This document shows positions 1 to 6,184 of a stretch of DNA of 6,337 nucleotides, piece by piece. The stretch comes from an uncultured Kineosporia sp. (GTDB lineage Bacteria > Actinomycetota > Actinomycetes > Actinomycetales > Kineosporiaceae). A program made the translations under genes and the position numbers. Position 1 is the first letter of the stretch, and each line of letters starts with the position of its first letter. The stretch is taken from NCBI GenBank assembly GCA_937859855.1, contig CALMAR010000094.1:1-6337 (forward strand), written 5' to 3'. A model generated the notes under the pieces. That model did no database searches, was not told the DNA's origin, and was given only the letters and a program-made list of their open reading frames with translations.

Positions 1-61
1 CACCAGTAGCGGCGGACGGCCGCAAGCGCGAGCCCTGCCGGCCCGGGCTGATCAACCGCCG

Positions 62-73
62 TAGCCTGAGCAG
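62..73 (+). promoter_or_regulatory. Candidate leaderless -10 promoter for the mgtE-like gene
   Basis: The hexamer TAGCCT (62-67) fits the actinobacterial -10 pattern TANNNT. It is followed by six bases (GAGCAG) and then the GTG start at 74. With the last T at -7, the +1 base falls on the G of GTG, so the mRNA would have no leader. No Shine-Dalgarno sequence is visible, and the TAG inside the hexamer is an in-frame stop that excludes a start further upstream. No convincing -35 element is seen about 17 bp upstream. This is inferred from sequence only. Confidence 0.5.
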
Positions 74-1348
74 GTGAACGCAGCGGCGTCCCGGGTCTTC
101 ATCGCCCGGATGGCAGGTACGGCCGTTTTCGACCCTCTCGGCGACCAGGTCGGGCGGGTCCGGGACGCGGTCGCCACCGTGCGTCCGGGCCGGCAGCCGC
201 AGCGCGTGGTCGGCCTGGTGGTCGAGGTGCCCGGACGGCGCCGGGTGTTCGTCCCGATGACCCGGGTCACCTCGATCGATGCCGGACAGGTGATCACCAC
301 TGGCCTGGTGAACATGCGCCGGTTCGAGCAACGCCCGACCGAGAGCCTGGTGGTCGGCAACCTGCTCGACCGCACGGTGGAACTGACCGCCGACGGCACT
401 CCGGTGACCATCGAGGACGTCGCCATGGAACCCGGCCGGGCCCGGGACTGGCGGCTCACCCGGGCCTACGTGCGCCGGCTCCGGCCGGGGCGGCTGCGGC
501 GGCGGGGCGAGGCCTTCATCGTCGACGTCGATCAGCTGACCGACCTGGGCGCCAGCGAGCAGTGGCAGGGCGCGGCCAACCTGCTGGCCGCCTTCGAGCA
601 GCTGAAACCGGCCGACCTGGCCGAGCGGGTGCAGAGCTTGGCGCCCAAGCGCCGTCTCGACGTGGCCGTCGCCCTCGACGACGAGCGGCTGGCCGACATG
701 CTGGAGGAACTGCCGGAGGAGGTGCAGGTGGAGATCCTGTCCGAGCTGCCCGGCGCCCGCGCCGCCGACGTCCTCGAGGCGATGCAGCCCGACGACGCCG
801 CCGACCTGCTGTCCGAGCTGTCCCCCGAGCAGGCCGAGGAACTGCTGGAGCTGATGGAGCCGGGCGAGGCCGAGGACGTCCGGCGCCTGCTGGCCTACGC
901 CGATGACACCGCGGGCGGGTTGATGACCCCCGAGCCGGTGGTGCTCGGCCCGGAGGCGGCGATCGCCGAGGCGCTGGCCCTGGTCCGGCGGACCGAGCTG
1001 TCGCCCGCGCTGGCTGCCGCCGTCTTCGTCTGCCGTCCTCCGCTGGAGACCCCGACCGGCCGATATCTGGGCATGGCCCACATCCAGCACATGCTCCGGG
1101 AGCCGCCGCACCAGGCCATCGGCACCGTGATCGACTCCGAGGTGCAGCCGCTGCGCACCCACGCCCCGCTGGAGGAGGTGGCCCGGCACCTGGCTGCCTA
1201 CAACCTGGTGTCGATCCCGATCACCGACGAGGTCGGGCGGCTGGTGGGGGCGGTCACGGTGGACGACGTGCTGGACCATCTGCTCCCGGAGCACTGGCGG
1301 GAGACCGACGACGACCTGATCGACGAGGATTCCGGCCGTGGCCGCTGA
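74..1348 (+). CDS. Soluble MgtE N-domain/CBS-pair protein (Mg2+-sensor-like, no transport domain)
   Basis: This 424-residue protein carries the cytosolic sensor part of the MgtE magnesium channel but none of its membrane helices. Residues about 7-155 look like two PRC-barrel-like beta modules, the first starting at RVFIARMAGTAVFDPLGDQV. Residues about 168-275 form the acidic helical MgtE_N repeat region (LEELPEEVQVEILSELP, then MQPDDAADLLSELSPEQ). The DDTAGGLMTPE motif (277-287) opens a CBS pair that runs to about 405. In MgtE these domains bind Mg2+ and gate the pore, so a regulatory rather than transport role is inferred here. The protein ends in an acidic tail and has no signal peptide or membrane segment. 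GTG 74 is chosen because TAG at 62-64 blocks extension and because the RVFIARMAG block should be included; ATG 110 is the alternative. The last 11 nt overlap the DUF1003 gene, which implies co-transcription. It resembles M. tuberculosis Rv1232c as I recall it. Family assignment is firm; the function is inferred. Confidence 0.9.
   Translation: MNAAASRVFIARMAGTAVFDPLGDQVGRVRDAVATVRPGRQPQRVVGLVVEVPGRRRVFVPMTRVTSIDAGQVITTGLVNMRRFEQRPTESLVVGNLLDRTVELTADGTPVTIEDVAMEPGRARDWRLTRAYVRRLRPGRLRRRGEAFIVDVDQLTDLGASEQWQGAANLLAAFEQLKPADLAERVQSLAPKRRLDVAVALDDERLADMLEELPEEVQVEILSELPGARAADVLEAMQPDDAADLLSELSPEQAEELLELMEPGEAEDVRRLLAYADDTAGGLMTPEPVVLGPEAAIAEALALVRRTELSPALAAAVFVCRPPLETPTGRYLGMAHIQHMLREPPHQAIGTVIDSEVQPLRTHAPLEEVARHLAAYNLVSIPITDEVGRLVGAVTVDDVLDHLLPEHWRETDDDLIDEDSGRGR
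1325..1329 (+). promoter_or_regulatory. Shine-Dalgarno for the DUF1003 gene, inside the upstream CDS
   Basis: GAGGA lies 8 nt before GTG 1338 and within the last codons of the mgtE-like gene. It supports GTG 1338 as the start and indicates that the two overlapping genes are translated from one message, possibly coupled. Confidence 0.6.
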
Positions 1349-1907
1349 GCGCCGGGCGGACCGCAGCAGTCCGCGCCCCCGCCGGGGCCGTCGGACCGGC
1401 CTGGACACCCCGAAGGAGTCGCGGTGGACCCTGATCGCGCCGCAGGTGGACCCTGAGCTGTTCGGGCGCTGGTCGGAGGGTTTCGCCCGATTCATGGGCA
1501 CCGCCTGGTTCATCGTCGGGATGACCGTGCTGGTCGGCGCCTGGCTGCTGTGGAACACGTTCATGCCCCAGCACCTGCAGTTCGACTCGCGAGCGATGAA
1601 CTTCACCCTGCTCACGCTGATCCTCAGCCTGCAGGCCTCCTACGCGGCCCCGCTGATCCTGCTCGCCCAGAACCGGCAGGCCGACCGGGACCGGGTCTCG
1701 TTCGAGCAGGACCGGGAACGCGCCCAGCGGGCGCTGGCCGACACCGAGTACCTGGCCCGCGAGGTGGCCGCACTGCGGATCGCGTTGCGTGAGGTCGCCA
1801 CCCGTGACTTCGTCCGCTCCGAGCTGCGGGCCCTGCTCGAGGACGCAGCGATCGAGCGCAAGCCGCGCGAACAGTACGAATCCGGCCCGGCCGGAGGCCC
1901 GGTCTAG
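1338..1907 (+). CDS. DUF1003 family membrane protein
   Basis: This 189-residue protein has a basic, Arg-rich N-terminus (residues 1-30). It has two hydrophobic helices, at about 54-75 (GTAWFIVGMTVLVGAWLLW) and 88-110 (NFTLLTLILSLQASYAAPLI). The DUF1003 signature QNRQADRDR (111-119) follows, then a charged helical tail that is probably coiled coil (about 120-170, EVAALRIALREVATRDFVRSEL). DUF1003 proteins have no settled biochemical function. The expected topology is two membrane helices with both long ends in the cytoplasm, inferred from the basic N-terminus. The start overlaps the mgtE-like gene by 11 nt and has GAGGA at 1325-1329. The pairing suggests the soluble Mg2+-sensor-like protein and this membrane protein work together, which is inference. 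The same gene pair occurs in mycobacteria (Rv1232c-Rv1231c) as I recall it. Confidence 0.9.
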   Translation: MAAERRADRSSPRPRRGRRTGLDTPKESRWTLIAPQVDPELFGRWSEGFARFMGTAWFIVGMTVLVGAWLLWNTFMPQHLQFDSRAMNFTLLTLILSLQASYAAPLILLAQNRQADRDRVSFEQDRERAQRALADTEYLAREVAALRIALREVATRDFVRSELRALLEDAAIERKPREQYESGPAGGPV

Positions 1908-1913
1908 AAGCCT

Positions 1914-1934
1914 CCGGCGCGGGAGCGGCGCCGG
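1914..1934 (+). terminator. Candidate GC hairpin terminator after the DUF1003 gene
   Basis: A perfect 7-bp inverted repeat, CCGGCGC (1914-1920) and GCGCCGG (1928-1934), encloses a 7-nt loop and begins 6 nt after the DUF1003 stop codon. There is no T-tract, so it is not a classical intrinsic terminator. Hairpins without U-tails are proposed as terminators in actinobacteria. It would separate the two-gene unit from pilB, but readthrough cannot be excluded. Confidence 0.4.
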
Positions 1935-1949
1935 CGGCCCACCGGCCAG

Positions 1950-1974
1950 CCGAACGACCCGTTCGGGTCAACCC
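1950..1974 (+). repeat. Overlapping alternative inverted repeats upstream of pilB
   Basis: CCGAAC (1950-1955) can pair with GTTCGG (1961-1966) across the loop GACCC. That loop (1956-1960) can instead pair with GGGTC (1965-1969) across GTTC, and GGGT (1965-1968) also mirrors ACCC (1971-1974). The first two stems share bases and are mutually exclusive. The element lies 28 nt before the pilB start in the 95-nt gap. It may be an operator, an RNA switch-like leader or part of a terminator; nothing here decides between them. Confidence 0.3.
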
Positions 1975-2002
1975 AGGCAGTGGAGCTGCCGACAGAGACG
2001 GA

Positions 2003-3946
2003 GTGACGTCAGCGGACCCCGCGCCATCCCCGTCTGCGGTCCCGCGCCAGGCCAACGGCGCGATCGACAGCCGGGGCCTGCGGCGCAGGCTGGGCGACGT
2101 GCTGGTCGACACCGGCCTGATCACCGCTGATCAGCTGCAGCAGTCCCTGGAGGAGCAGCGCCGCCCGGATGGTCCACGCCGGCGGCTGGGCCAGGTGGTG
2201 GCCGACCTCGGCTTCGCCACCGAGCGGGCGGTGGCGGAGGCGCTGGCCGATCTGCTCGGGATGGAAATGATCGACCTGTCCCGGACCATCCCGGCTCCGG
2301 ACGTGGTCCGGCTGCTGCCCCGAGCGGTGGCCGAGCGGACCCAGGTGCTGGTGCTGGACAAGACCGACAAGGGCCTGGTGGTGGCCGCGGTCGACCCCAC
2401 CAACGTGCTGGCCCTGGACGACGTCAAGCTCTACACCCGCAGCCCCGACATCGAGGTCAAGGTAGCCACCGCGACCCAGATCCGTGACCATCTGGCCCGG
2501 GCCTGGTCCCTCGGCGAAGACAGCTCCGGCGTTTCGGCCATGGTCGAGGACGCCGGCGAGGACGACGAGCAGGACTACACCGCGGGCGCTCCGGCGGCCA
2601 GCGACGAGGACGCCCCGATCGTCAAGCTGGTGAACCGGGTGCTGGGCGATGCGGTCCGGTTGCGGGCTTCCGACATCCACATCGAGGTGCAGCGGGATTC
2701 GCTGCGGATCCGGTTCCGGGTCGACGGCCTGCTTCGGGACGTGATGAGCGCGCCGAAACGGATCGCCACTTCGGTGATCAGCCGAATCAAGATCATGTCT
2801 GGCCTGGACATCGCCGAGCGCCGGATTCCGCAGGACGGCCGGACCCGGATCATGGTGGACCGGATGGCGATCGACTGCCGGATCTCGACCCTGCCCAGCC
2901 TGCACGGCGAGAAGGTGGTGATCCGGCTGCTGACCCGCGGGGACGAGGTTCCGTCGCTGGAGTCGCTGGGCTTCGAACCTCGTCAGCTGGCCGACTTCCA
3001 GGCTGCCCTGTCGGTTCCGCAGGGGCTGGTGCTGATCACCGGGCCGACCGGTTCGGGCAAGACCAACACCCTCTATTCGGCGATCGCGGAGATCAAGTCT
3101 CCGGACAAGAACATCGTCACCCTGGAGGATCCGGTCGAGGTCCAGCTGCCGGGCATCACCCAGGTCGGGGTCAACCTGAAGACCGGGATGACCTTCGGCG
3201 CCGGGCTGCGGTCGATCCTTCGACAGGACCCCGACATCGTGCTGGTCGGTGAGGTCCGGGACGCCGAGACCGCCGAGCTGGCCCTCAAGGCGTCGCTGAC
3301 CGGGCACCTGGTGCTGACCACGCTGCACACCAATTCGGCGGTGGCTGCGCTGACCCGGCTGGTGGACATGGGCGCTGAGCCGTTCCTGGTGGCGTCCTCG
3401 CTGACCGCCGCGATCGCCCAGCGGCTGGTCCGTAAACCGTGCGACAACTGCAAAGCGCCCTACGTGCCGGACGAGGACACCTTGACCCTGCTCGGCCTGC
3501 GAGCCTCCGATCTGCAGCACGACACCCCGATGAGGGGCGAGGGTTGCCCCGAGTGCGGCGGCACGGGCTATCGCGGCCGGACCGCCGTCTACGAGGTGCT
3601 GAGCGTCGACTCGGTGATGCGCCAGGTGCTGATGCGGGACGCCAACGAGTCGGCGATCGCCACCCAGGCCCGGGCGGCGGGGATGCAGACTCTGCGGGCC
3701 TCGGCGCTGACCAAGGCCCGGCGCGGGGAGACCACGTTCGAGGAGGCTATGCGGGTCACGCATTCGGACGATCACGGCGGCACCGGAGCCTGCCCGGTCT
3801 GCGCCAGCAAGGTCGAGGAAGGCATGGTGATCTGCCCGTACTGCACGGCCACCCTGGACCGGGGGCACTGCCAGAACTGCTCGCGCCCGCTGGAATCGGA
3901 TTGGCGGGTCTGCCCGTACTGCCGTACTCCAGCCCCAACCGCCTAG
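2003..3946 (+). CDS. pilB: PilB/GspE-type assembly ATPase with C-terminal double zinc ribbon
   Basis: This 647-residue hexameric motor ATPase would power type IV pilus or type II secretion assembly at the inner face of the membrane. Residues 28-168 are an MshEN/T2SSE_N domain (LGDVLVDTGLITADQL). An acidic linker follows (about 171-205). The N2 domain starts near 206 (IVKLVNRVL, RASDIHIE). The ATPase core has Walker A GPTGSGKT (347-354), Asp box TLEDPVE (373-379), Walker B DIVLVGEVRD (411-420, catalytic-type E417) and His box TTLHTN (439-444). The family tetracysteine site is C480, C483, C515 and C518. Beyond the usual C-terminus, residues about 591-645 add four more CxxC pairs (597/600, 611/614, 623/626, 637/640), a double zinc ribbon. 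The intact tetracysteine site and Glu favour PilB/GspE over the retraction ATPase PilT. The GTG start has only a weak purine-rich stretch (AGAGACGGA) before it, and no better in-frame start is visible upstream. No pilus partner genes are in the window. gspE is the alternative symbol. Confidence 0.92.
   Translation: MTSADPAPSPSAVPRQANGAIDSRGLRRRLGDVLVDTGLITADQLQQSLEEQRRPDGPRRRLGQVVADLGFATERAVAEALADLLGMEMIDLSRTIPAPDVVRLLPRAVAERTQVLVLDKTDKGLVVAAVDPTNVLALDDVKLYTRSPDIEVKVATATQIRDHLARAWSLGEDSSGVSAMVEDAGEDDEQDYTAGAPAASDEDAPIVKLVNRVLGDAVRLRASDIHIEVQRDSLRIRFRVDGLLRDVMSAPKRIATSVISRIKIMSGLDIAERRIPQDGRTRIMVDRMAIDCRISTLPSLHGEKVVIRLLTRGDEVPSLESLGFEPRQLADFQAALSVPQGLVLITGPTGSGKTNTLYSAIAEIKSPDKNIVTLEDPVEVQLPGITQVGVNLKTGMTFGAGLRSILRQDPDIVLVGEVRDAETAELALKASLTGHLVLTTLHTNSAVAALTRLVDMGAEPFLVASSLTAAIAQRLVRKPCDNCKAPYVPDEDTLTLLGLRASDLQHDTPMRGEGCPECGGTGYRGRTAVYEVLSVDSVMRQVLMRDANESAIATQARAAGMQTLRASALTKARRGETTFEEAMRVTHSDDHGGTGACPVCASKVEEGMVICPYCTATLDRGHCQNCSRPLESDWRVCPYCRTPAPTA
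3779..3943 (+). other. Double zinc-ribbon extension encoded at the 3' end of pilB
   Basis: About 55 residues contain CPVC, CPYC, CQNC and CPYC, spaced as two adjacent four-cysteine zinc knuckles of the DZR/zinc-ribbon type. The segment begins after the HSDDHGGTG linker that follows the ATPase fold. Such ribbons normally bind structural zinc and mediate protein contacts. Its role on an assembly ATPase is unknown to me. Confidence 0.8.
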
Positions 3947-3967
3947 CCAAGGCGGACCCGCCGCCGG

Positions 3968-3986
3968 CCGGCCCTAAAGGGCGCGG
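3968..3986. terminator. Candidate bidirectional hairpin between convergent pilB and GAF genes
   Basis: GCCC (3971-3974), loop TAAA and GGGC (3979-3982) form a stem that extends through a one-base bulge (3983) with CCG (3968-3970) against CGG (3984-3986). The loop overlaps the GAF gene stop codon, and the hairpin begins 21 nt after the pilB stop. An outer pairing of AGGCGG (3950-3955) with CCGCCT (3988-3993) is also possible. No T-tract is present on either strand. Confidence 0.35.
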
Positions 3987-4447
3987 ACCGCCTGCGCCAA
4001 CTCGGCCTCAGCCTCGCTGGCCAGGGATTGAAGCCGAGCCAGGTCATCGGCTCCCCACTCCCGGGGACGGTGGTCGATCGCGCAGAGTGCCCCGACCACT
4101 TCGGCCTGCTCACCGATGCTGAGTTGCAGCGGGACCCCCAGGTAGGCGATCACGCCCAGGTCCAGCACGGCCTGGTTGTGAGCCACCAGCGGCTCGTCGT
4201 GAGCGTTGCTCACCCGCAACGGCTGTTCCCGGTTCACCACGTGGTAGCAGAACGAGTGCGAGAGCGGGGTCCAGCGCTCGGTCTGCCATGGCTGCGCCAG
4301 GCCGTGGGCACCGGGCAGGCTCTGGCCCTGGGCGTCGACCAGGCTGACCATGGCCACCGGAGTGCCGAGCAGCCCGGCGGCGCGGGTGGCCACCTCGTCC
4401 AGCCCGGGAACCGCACGCGGAGGCAGTGGGCTGTGCCCGGCGAGCAT
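3974..4447 (-). CDS. Stand-alone GAF-domain protein
   Basis: This 157-residue cytosolic protein is almost entirely one GAF domain. Residues 29-37 (TPVAMVSLVD region) form the first strand. LSHSFCYHVV (62-71), AYLGVPL (101-107) and GALCAIDHRPREW (119-131) are typical of GAF domains found in bacterial signalling proteins, often beside diguanylate cyclase or kinase modules. No output domain is attached; the C-terminal helix (about 134-157) could dimerise or contact a partner. The ligand is unknown; C67 and C122 are possible redox-sensitive residues (inference). ATG 4447 is chosen for its strong Shine-Dalgarno sequence. The frame is open further upstream, but that part is antisense to mrp, and an ATGATG at 4498-4493 has no ribosome site. 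The gene converges on pilB and diverges from mrp, so it is its own transcription unit. No linked kinase or cyclase is in the window to name a pathway. Confidence 0.85.
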   Translation of the reverse strand: MLAGHSPLPPRAVPGLDEVATRAAGLLGTPVAMVSLVDAQGQSLPGAHGLAQPWQTERWTPLSHSFCYHVVNREQPLRVSNAHDEPLVAHNQAVLDLGVIAYLGVPLQLSIGEQAEVVGALCAIDHRPREWGADDLARLQSLASEAEAELAQAVRAL

Positions 4448-4454
4448 CAGCGAG

Positions 4455-4462
4455 CCTCCCTT
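4455..4462 (-). promoter_or_regulatory. Strong Shine-Dalgarno for the GAF gene
   Basis: On the minus strand AAGGGAGG lies 7 nt before ATG 4447. It fixes this start against the longer upstream possibilities and contrasts with the lack of any such site before mrp and tatB. Confidence 0.75.
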
Positions 4463-4473
4463 GCGGTGGACCG

Positions 4474-4502
4474 GGCTGCCATCCGGCAGCCACATCATGA
4501 TG
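4474..4502 (-). repeat. Leader hairpin and adjacent palindrome upstream of the GAF gene
   Basis: A perfect 7-bp inverted repeat, GGCTGCC (4474-4480) and GGCAGCC (4485-4491), has a 4-nt loop and sits 11 nt upstream of the GAF Shine-Dalgarno site. Next to it is the 10-bp palindrome CATCATGATG (4493-4502). Both lie in the 118-nt divergent gap with mrp. They could be an RNA leader structure and a protein-binding operator. If translation began at the upstream ATGATG, this stretch would instead be coding. Confidence 0.4.
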
Positions 4503-4553
4503 CTGCGAGCCGGATGAGGTCGCACGACGAGAGTGGGCCGCGGATCGACCACG

Positions 4554-4565
4554 TACGATCGGAGC
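4554..4565 (+). promoter_or_regulatory. Candidate leaderless -10 promoter for mrp
   Basis: TACGAT (4554-4559) fits TANNNT and is followed by six bases (CGGAGC) and ATG 4566, so the predicted +1 is the A of ATG. The GGAG inside those six bases is only 1 nt from the ATG, too close to act as a Shine-Dalgarno site. No clear -35 is visible at 4531-4536 (GAGTGG). Confidence 0.55.
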
Positions 4566-5696
4566 ATGCCCACAGCTTCAATGGACGCCATCGCGGCCGC
4601 CCTGGCCAGGGTCAATGATCCCGAGATCCGGCGCCCGATCACCGAACTCGACATGGTCAAGTCGGTGGACGTCGATGGGGCGGTGGTCTCGGTGGCGGTG
4701 TATCTGACCATCGCAGCCTGCCCGATGAAGAACCGGCTGATCAGCGACATCACCGCCGCCGTCTCCGCGCTGGAGGGGGTGGAGCGGGTGGACGTGCAGC
4801 TGGACGTGATGTCGGACGAGCAGCGAGCGGCGCTGAAGGAGAAGCTGCGCGGGGGCCACGCGGTCAAGAGCATCCCGTTCGCCGAGCCGGGATCGCTGAC
4901 CCGGGTCTACGCCGTGGCGTCGGGTAAAGGCGGAGTGGGCAAGTCCAGCGTGACCGTGAACCTGGCCGCGGCGATGGCGGCCAGCGGGCTGTCGGTCGGC
5001 GTGGTGGACGCCGACATCTACGGCTTCTCGGTGCCCCGGATGCTGGGGGTCAGCGCTGCGCCGACCCGGGTGGACGACATGATCCTGCCGCCGATCGCGC
5101 ATGGCGTGAAGGTGATCTCGATCGGCATGTTCGTACCGGGGAATCAGCCGGTGGTCTGGCGCGGCCCGATGTTGCATCGGGCTCTGGAACAGTTCCTGTC
5201 CGATGTGTTCTGGGGCGATCTGGACGTGTTGCTGCTCGATCTTCCGCCCGGAACCGGAGACATCGCCATCTCGGTGGCCCAGCTGATTCCCTCGGCCGAG
5301 ATCCTGGTCGTGACGACGCCGCAGCAGGCCGCGGCCGAGGTGGCCGAACGGGCCGGGGCGATCGCCCTGCAGACCAAGCAGCAGATCGTCGGCGTGGTGG
5401 AGAACATGTCCTGGCTGACTCTGCCGGACGGGTCCCGGCTGGAGCTGTTCGGCTCGGGCGGTGGCGCGGCGGTGGCGGCGTCCCTGGGCCGCTCGATCGG
5501 CTCCCCGGTGCCGGTGCTGGGCCAGGTGCCGATCGATGTCACCCTGCGCGAAGGCGGTGACGCCGGGCAGCCGGTGGTGCTCTGCGAGCCGTCCTCACCG
5601 TCCGCCGTCGCCCTGCGGGCGGTGTCCAGCCAGCTGAGCCGCCGGGCTCGCGGCCTGGCCGGCCGCTCTCTGGGGCTGACCCCGGCCAGCCGCTGA
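4566..5696 (+). CDS. mrp: Mrp/ApbC/NBP35-type Fe-S cluster carrier ATPase
   Basis: This 376-residue cytosolic P-loop protein belongs to the family that holds and transfers iron-sulfur clusters to apoproteins. Residues about 6-90 are a MIP18/DUF59 domain with the conserved cysteine in the AACPMK motif (C52). The ParA/MinD-like NTPase follows, with deviant Walker A GKGGVGKS (120-127), the DADIYG switch motif (148-153) and Walker B DLPPGTGD (225-232). The CxxC that bridges a cluster in many Mrp/ApbC proteins is absent: after ENMSWLTLPDG the chain continues LELFGSGGG without cysteines. I recall actinobacterial homologues sharing this. ATG 4566 is preferred because of the promoter geometry. GTG 4533 would add 11 residues unlike the family, and ATG 4581 is a second alternative. 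It is divergent from the GAF gene and convergent with tatB across 44 nt. Confidence 0.93.
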   Translation: MPTASMDAIAAALARVNDPEIRRPITELDMVKSVDVDGAVVSVAVYLTIAACPMKNRLISDITAAVSALEGVERVDVQLDVMSDEQRAALKEKLRGGHAVKSIPFAEPGSLTRVYAVASGKGGVGKSSVTVNLAAAMAASGLSVGVVDADIYGFSVPRMLGVSAAPTRVDDMILPPIAHGVKVISIGMFVPGNQPVVWRGPMLHRALEQFLSDVFWGDLDVLLLDLPPGTGDIAISVAQLIPSAEILVVTTPQQAAAEVAERAGAIALQTKQQIVGVVENMSWLTLPDGSRLELFGSGGGAAVAASLGRSIGSPVPVLGQVPIDVTLREGGDAGQPVVLCEPSSPSAVALRAVSSQLSRRARGLAGRSLGLTPASR

Positions 5697-5740
5697 GCCT
5701 GAACCGCTAGCTGCTCGGCCTGATCTTGGAGAGAGGACCG

Positions 5741-6184
5741 CTAGGTGGCATCGGGGTCGAAGGCCGGGGTCTGGACAGCGGGGGCCGAAGCGCCCGGCTC
5801 ATCCTCGGCCTCAGGGTGAGCCCGTGTTCGGACCGGCCCGCCGGCTGACACCGGCTTCTCCCCCGGCCCCTTCAGATCGTCCTTGAGGTCATTCCGCAGG
5901 CTATTCAGCCCCAGCGGATCATCGGGGTCGAAGGCATCCGACAGCGCCTCCCGCACGATCCGGCGCGGGTCGTACTGGCGGGGATCGAGCTTGCGCCAGT
6001 CGATCTCGTCGAACTCGGGACCCATCTCCTCACGGACCTTGGCCCCCGCTCCCTGGGCCATGTTGCGCAGCTCGCGGATCAGCCGGGCCAGCTGGCGGGC
6101 ATAGTCCGGCAGCCGCTCGGGCCCGAGCACGACCGCGGCTACCGCCAGAAGGACGACGAACTCGCCGGGGCTGATGCCGAACAC
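5741..6184 (-). CDS. tatB: Sec-independent (Tat) translocase subunit TatB
   Basis: This 147-residue protein is the TatB component, which with TatC forms the receptor for twin-arginine signal peptides in the cytoplasmic membrane. One short membrane helix (about residues 6-20, PGEFVVLLAVAAVVL) includes E8, a typical TatB residue. The G21-P22 hinge (GPERLP) is followed by an amphipathic helix (about 27-52). An actinobacteria-like block DWRKLDPRQYDPRRIVREAL (62-81) then precedes a charged, Pro/Asp-rich tail that is probably disordered. These features separate it from TatA, which is shorter and lacks that block. The GTG start is the only option, because TAG at 6194-6196 is in frame just upstream. 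No Shine-Dalgarno site is evident. TatA and TatC are not in the window, which is usual where they form a separate locus. Confidence 0.95.
   Translation of the reverse strand: MFGISPGEFVVLLAVAAVVLGPERLPDYARQLARLIRELRNMAQGAGAKVREEMGPEFDEIDWRKLDPRQYDPRRIVREALSDAFDPDDPLGLNSLRNDLKDDLKGPGEKPVSAGGPVRTRAHPEAEDEPGASAPAVQTPAFDPDAT

Noticed and set aside
31..49. Small inverted repeat AGCCC/GGGCT with palindrome GCCCGGGC near the window start
   Set aside because: A 5-bp GC-only stem is expected by chance in such DNA, and the upstream context is cut off by the window edge.
562..906. Second-frame open frame within the mgtE-like gene
   Set aside because: It is an Arg/Gly/Ala-rich shadow frame inside a well-supported gene.
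2009..3868. Long (619-codon) open frame antisense to pilB
   Set aside because: Its translation is rich in His, Gln, Gly and Arg with no recognisable domain. It mirrors a fully supported pilB, so it is a GC-bias shadow.
3439..4122. 227-codon plus-strand open frame bridging pilB and the GAF gene
   Set aside because: It runs out of frame inside pilB and antisense to the GAF gene, has a low-complexity Arg/Pro/Gly composition and matches no family.
4448..4873. N-terminal extension of the GAF protein into the region antisense to mrp
   Set aside because: The extension is Ser/Thr/Arg-rich without domain character, overlaps mrp on the other strand, and ATG 4447 has a strong Shine-Dalgarno site.
5703..5744. 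Direct repeat ACCGCTAG (5703-5710 and 5737-5744) in the mrp-tatB gap
   Set aside because: It is only 8 bp, the second copy overlaps the tatB stop codon, and no mobile element or attachment-site structure goes with it. No clean terminator hairpin was found in this gap either.
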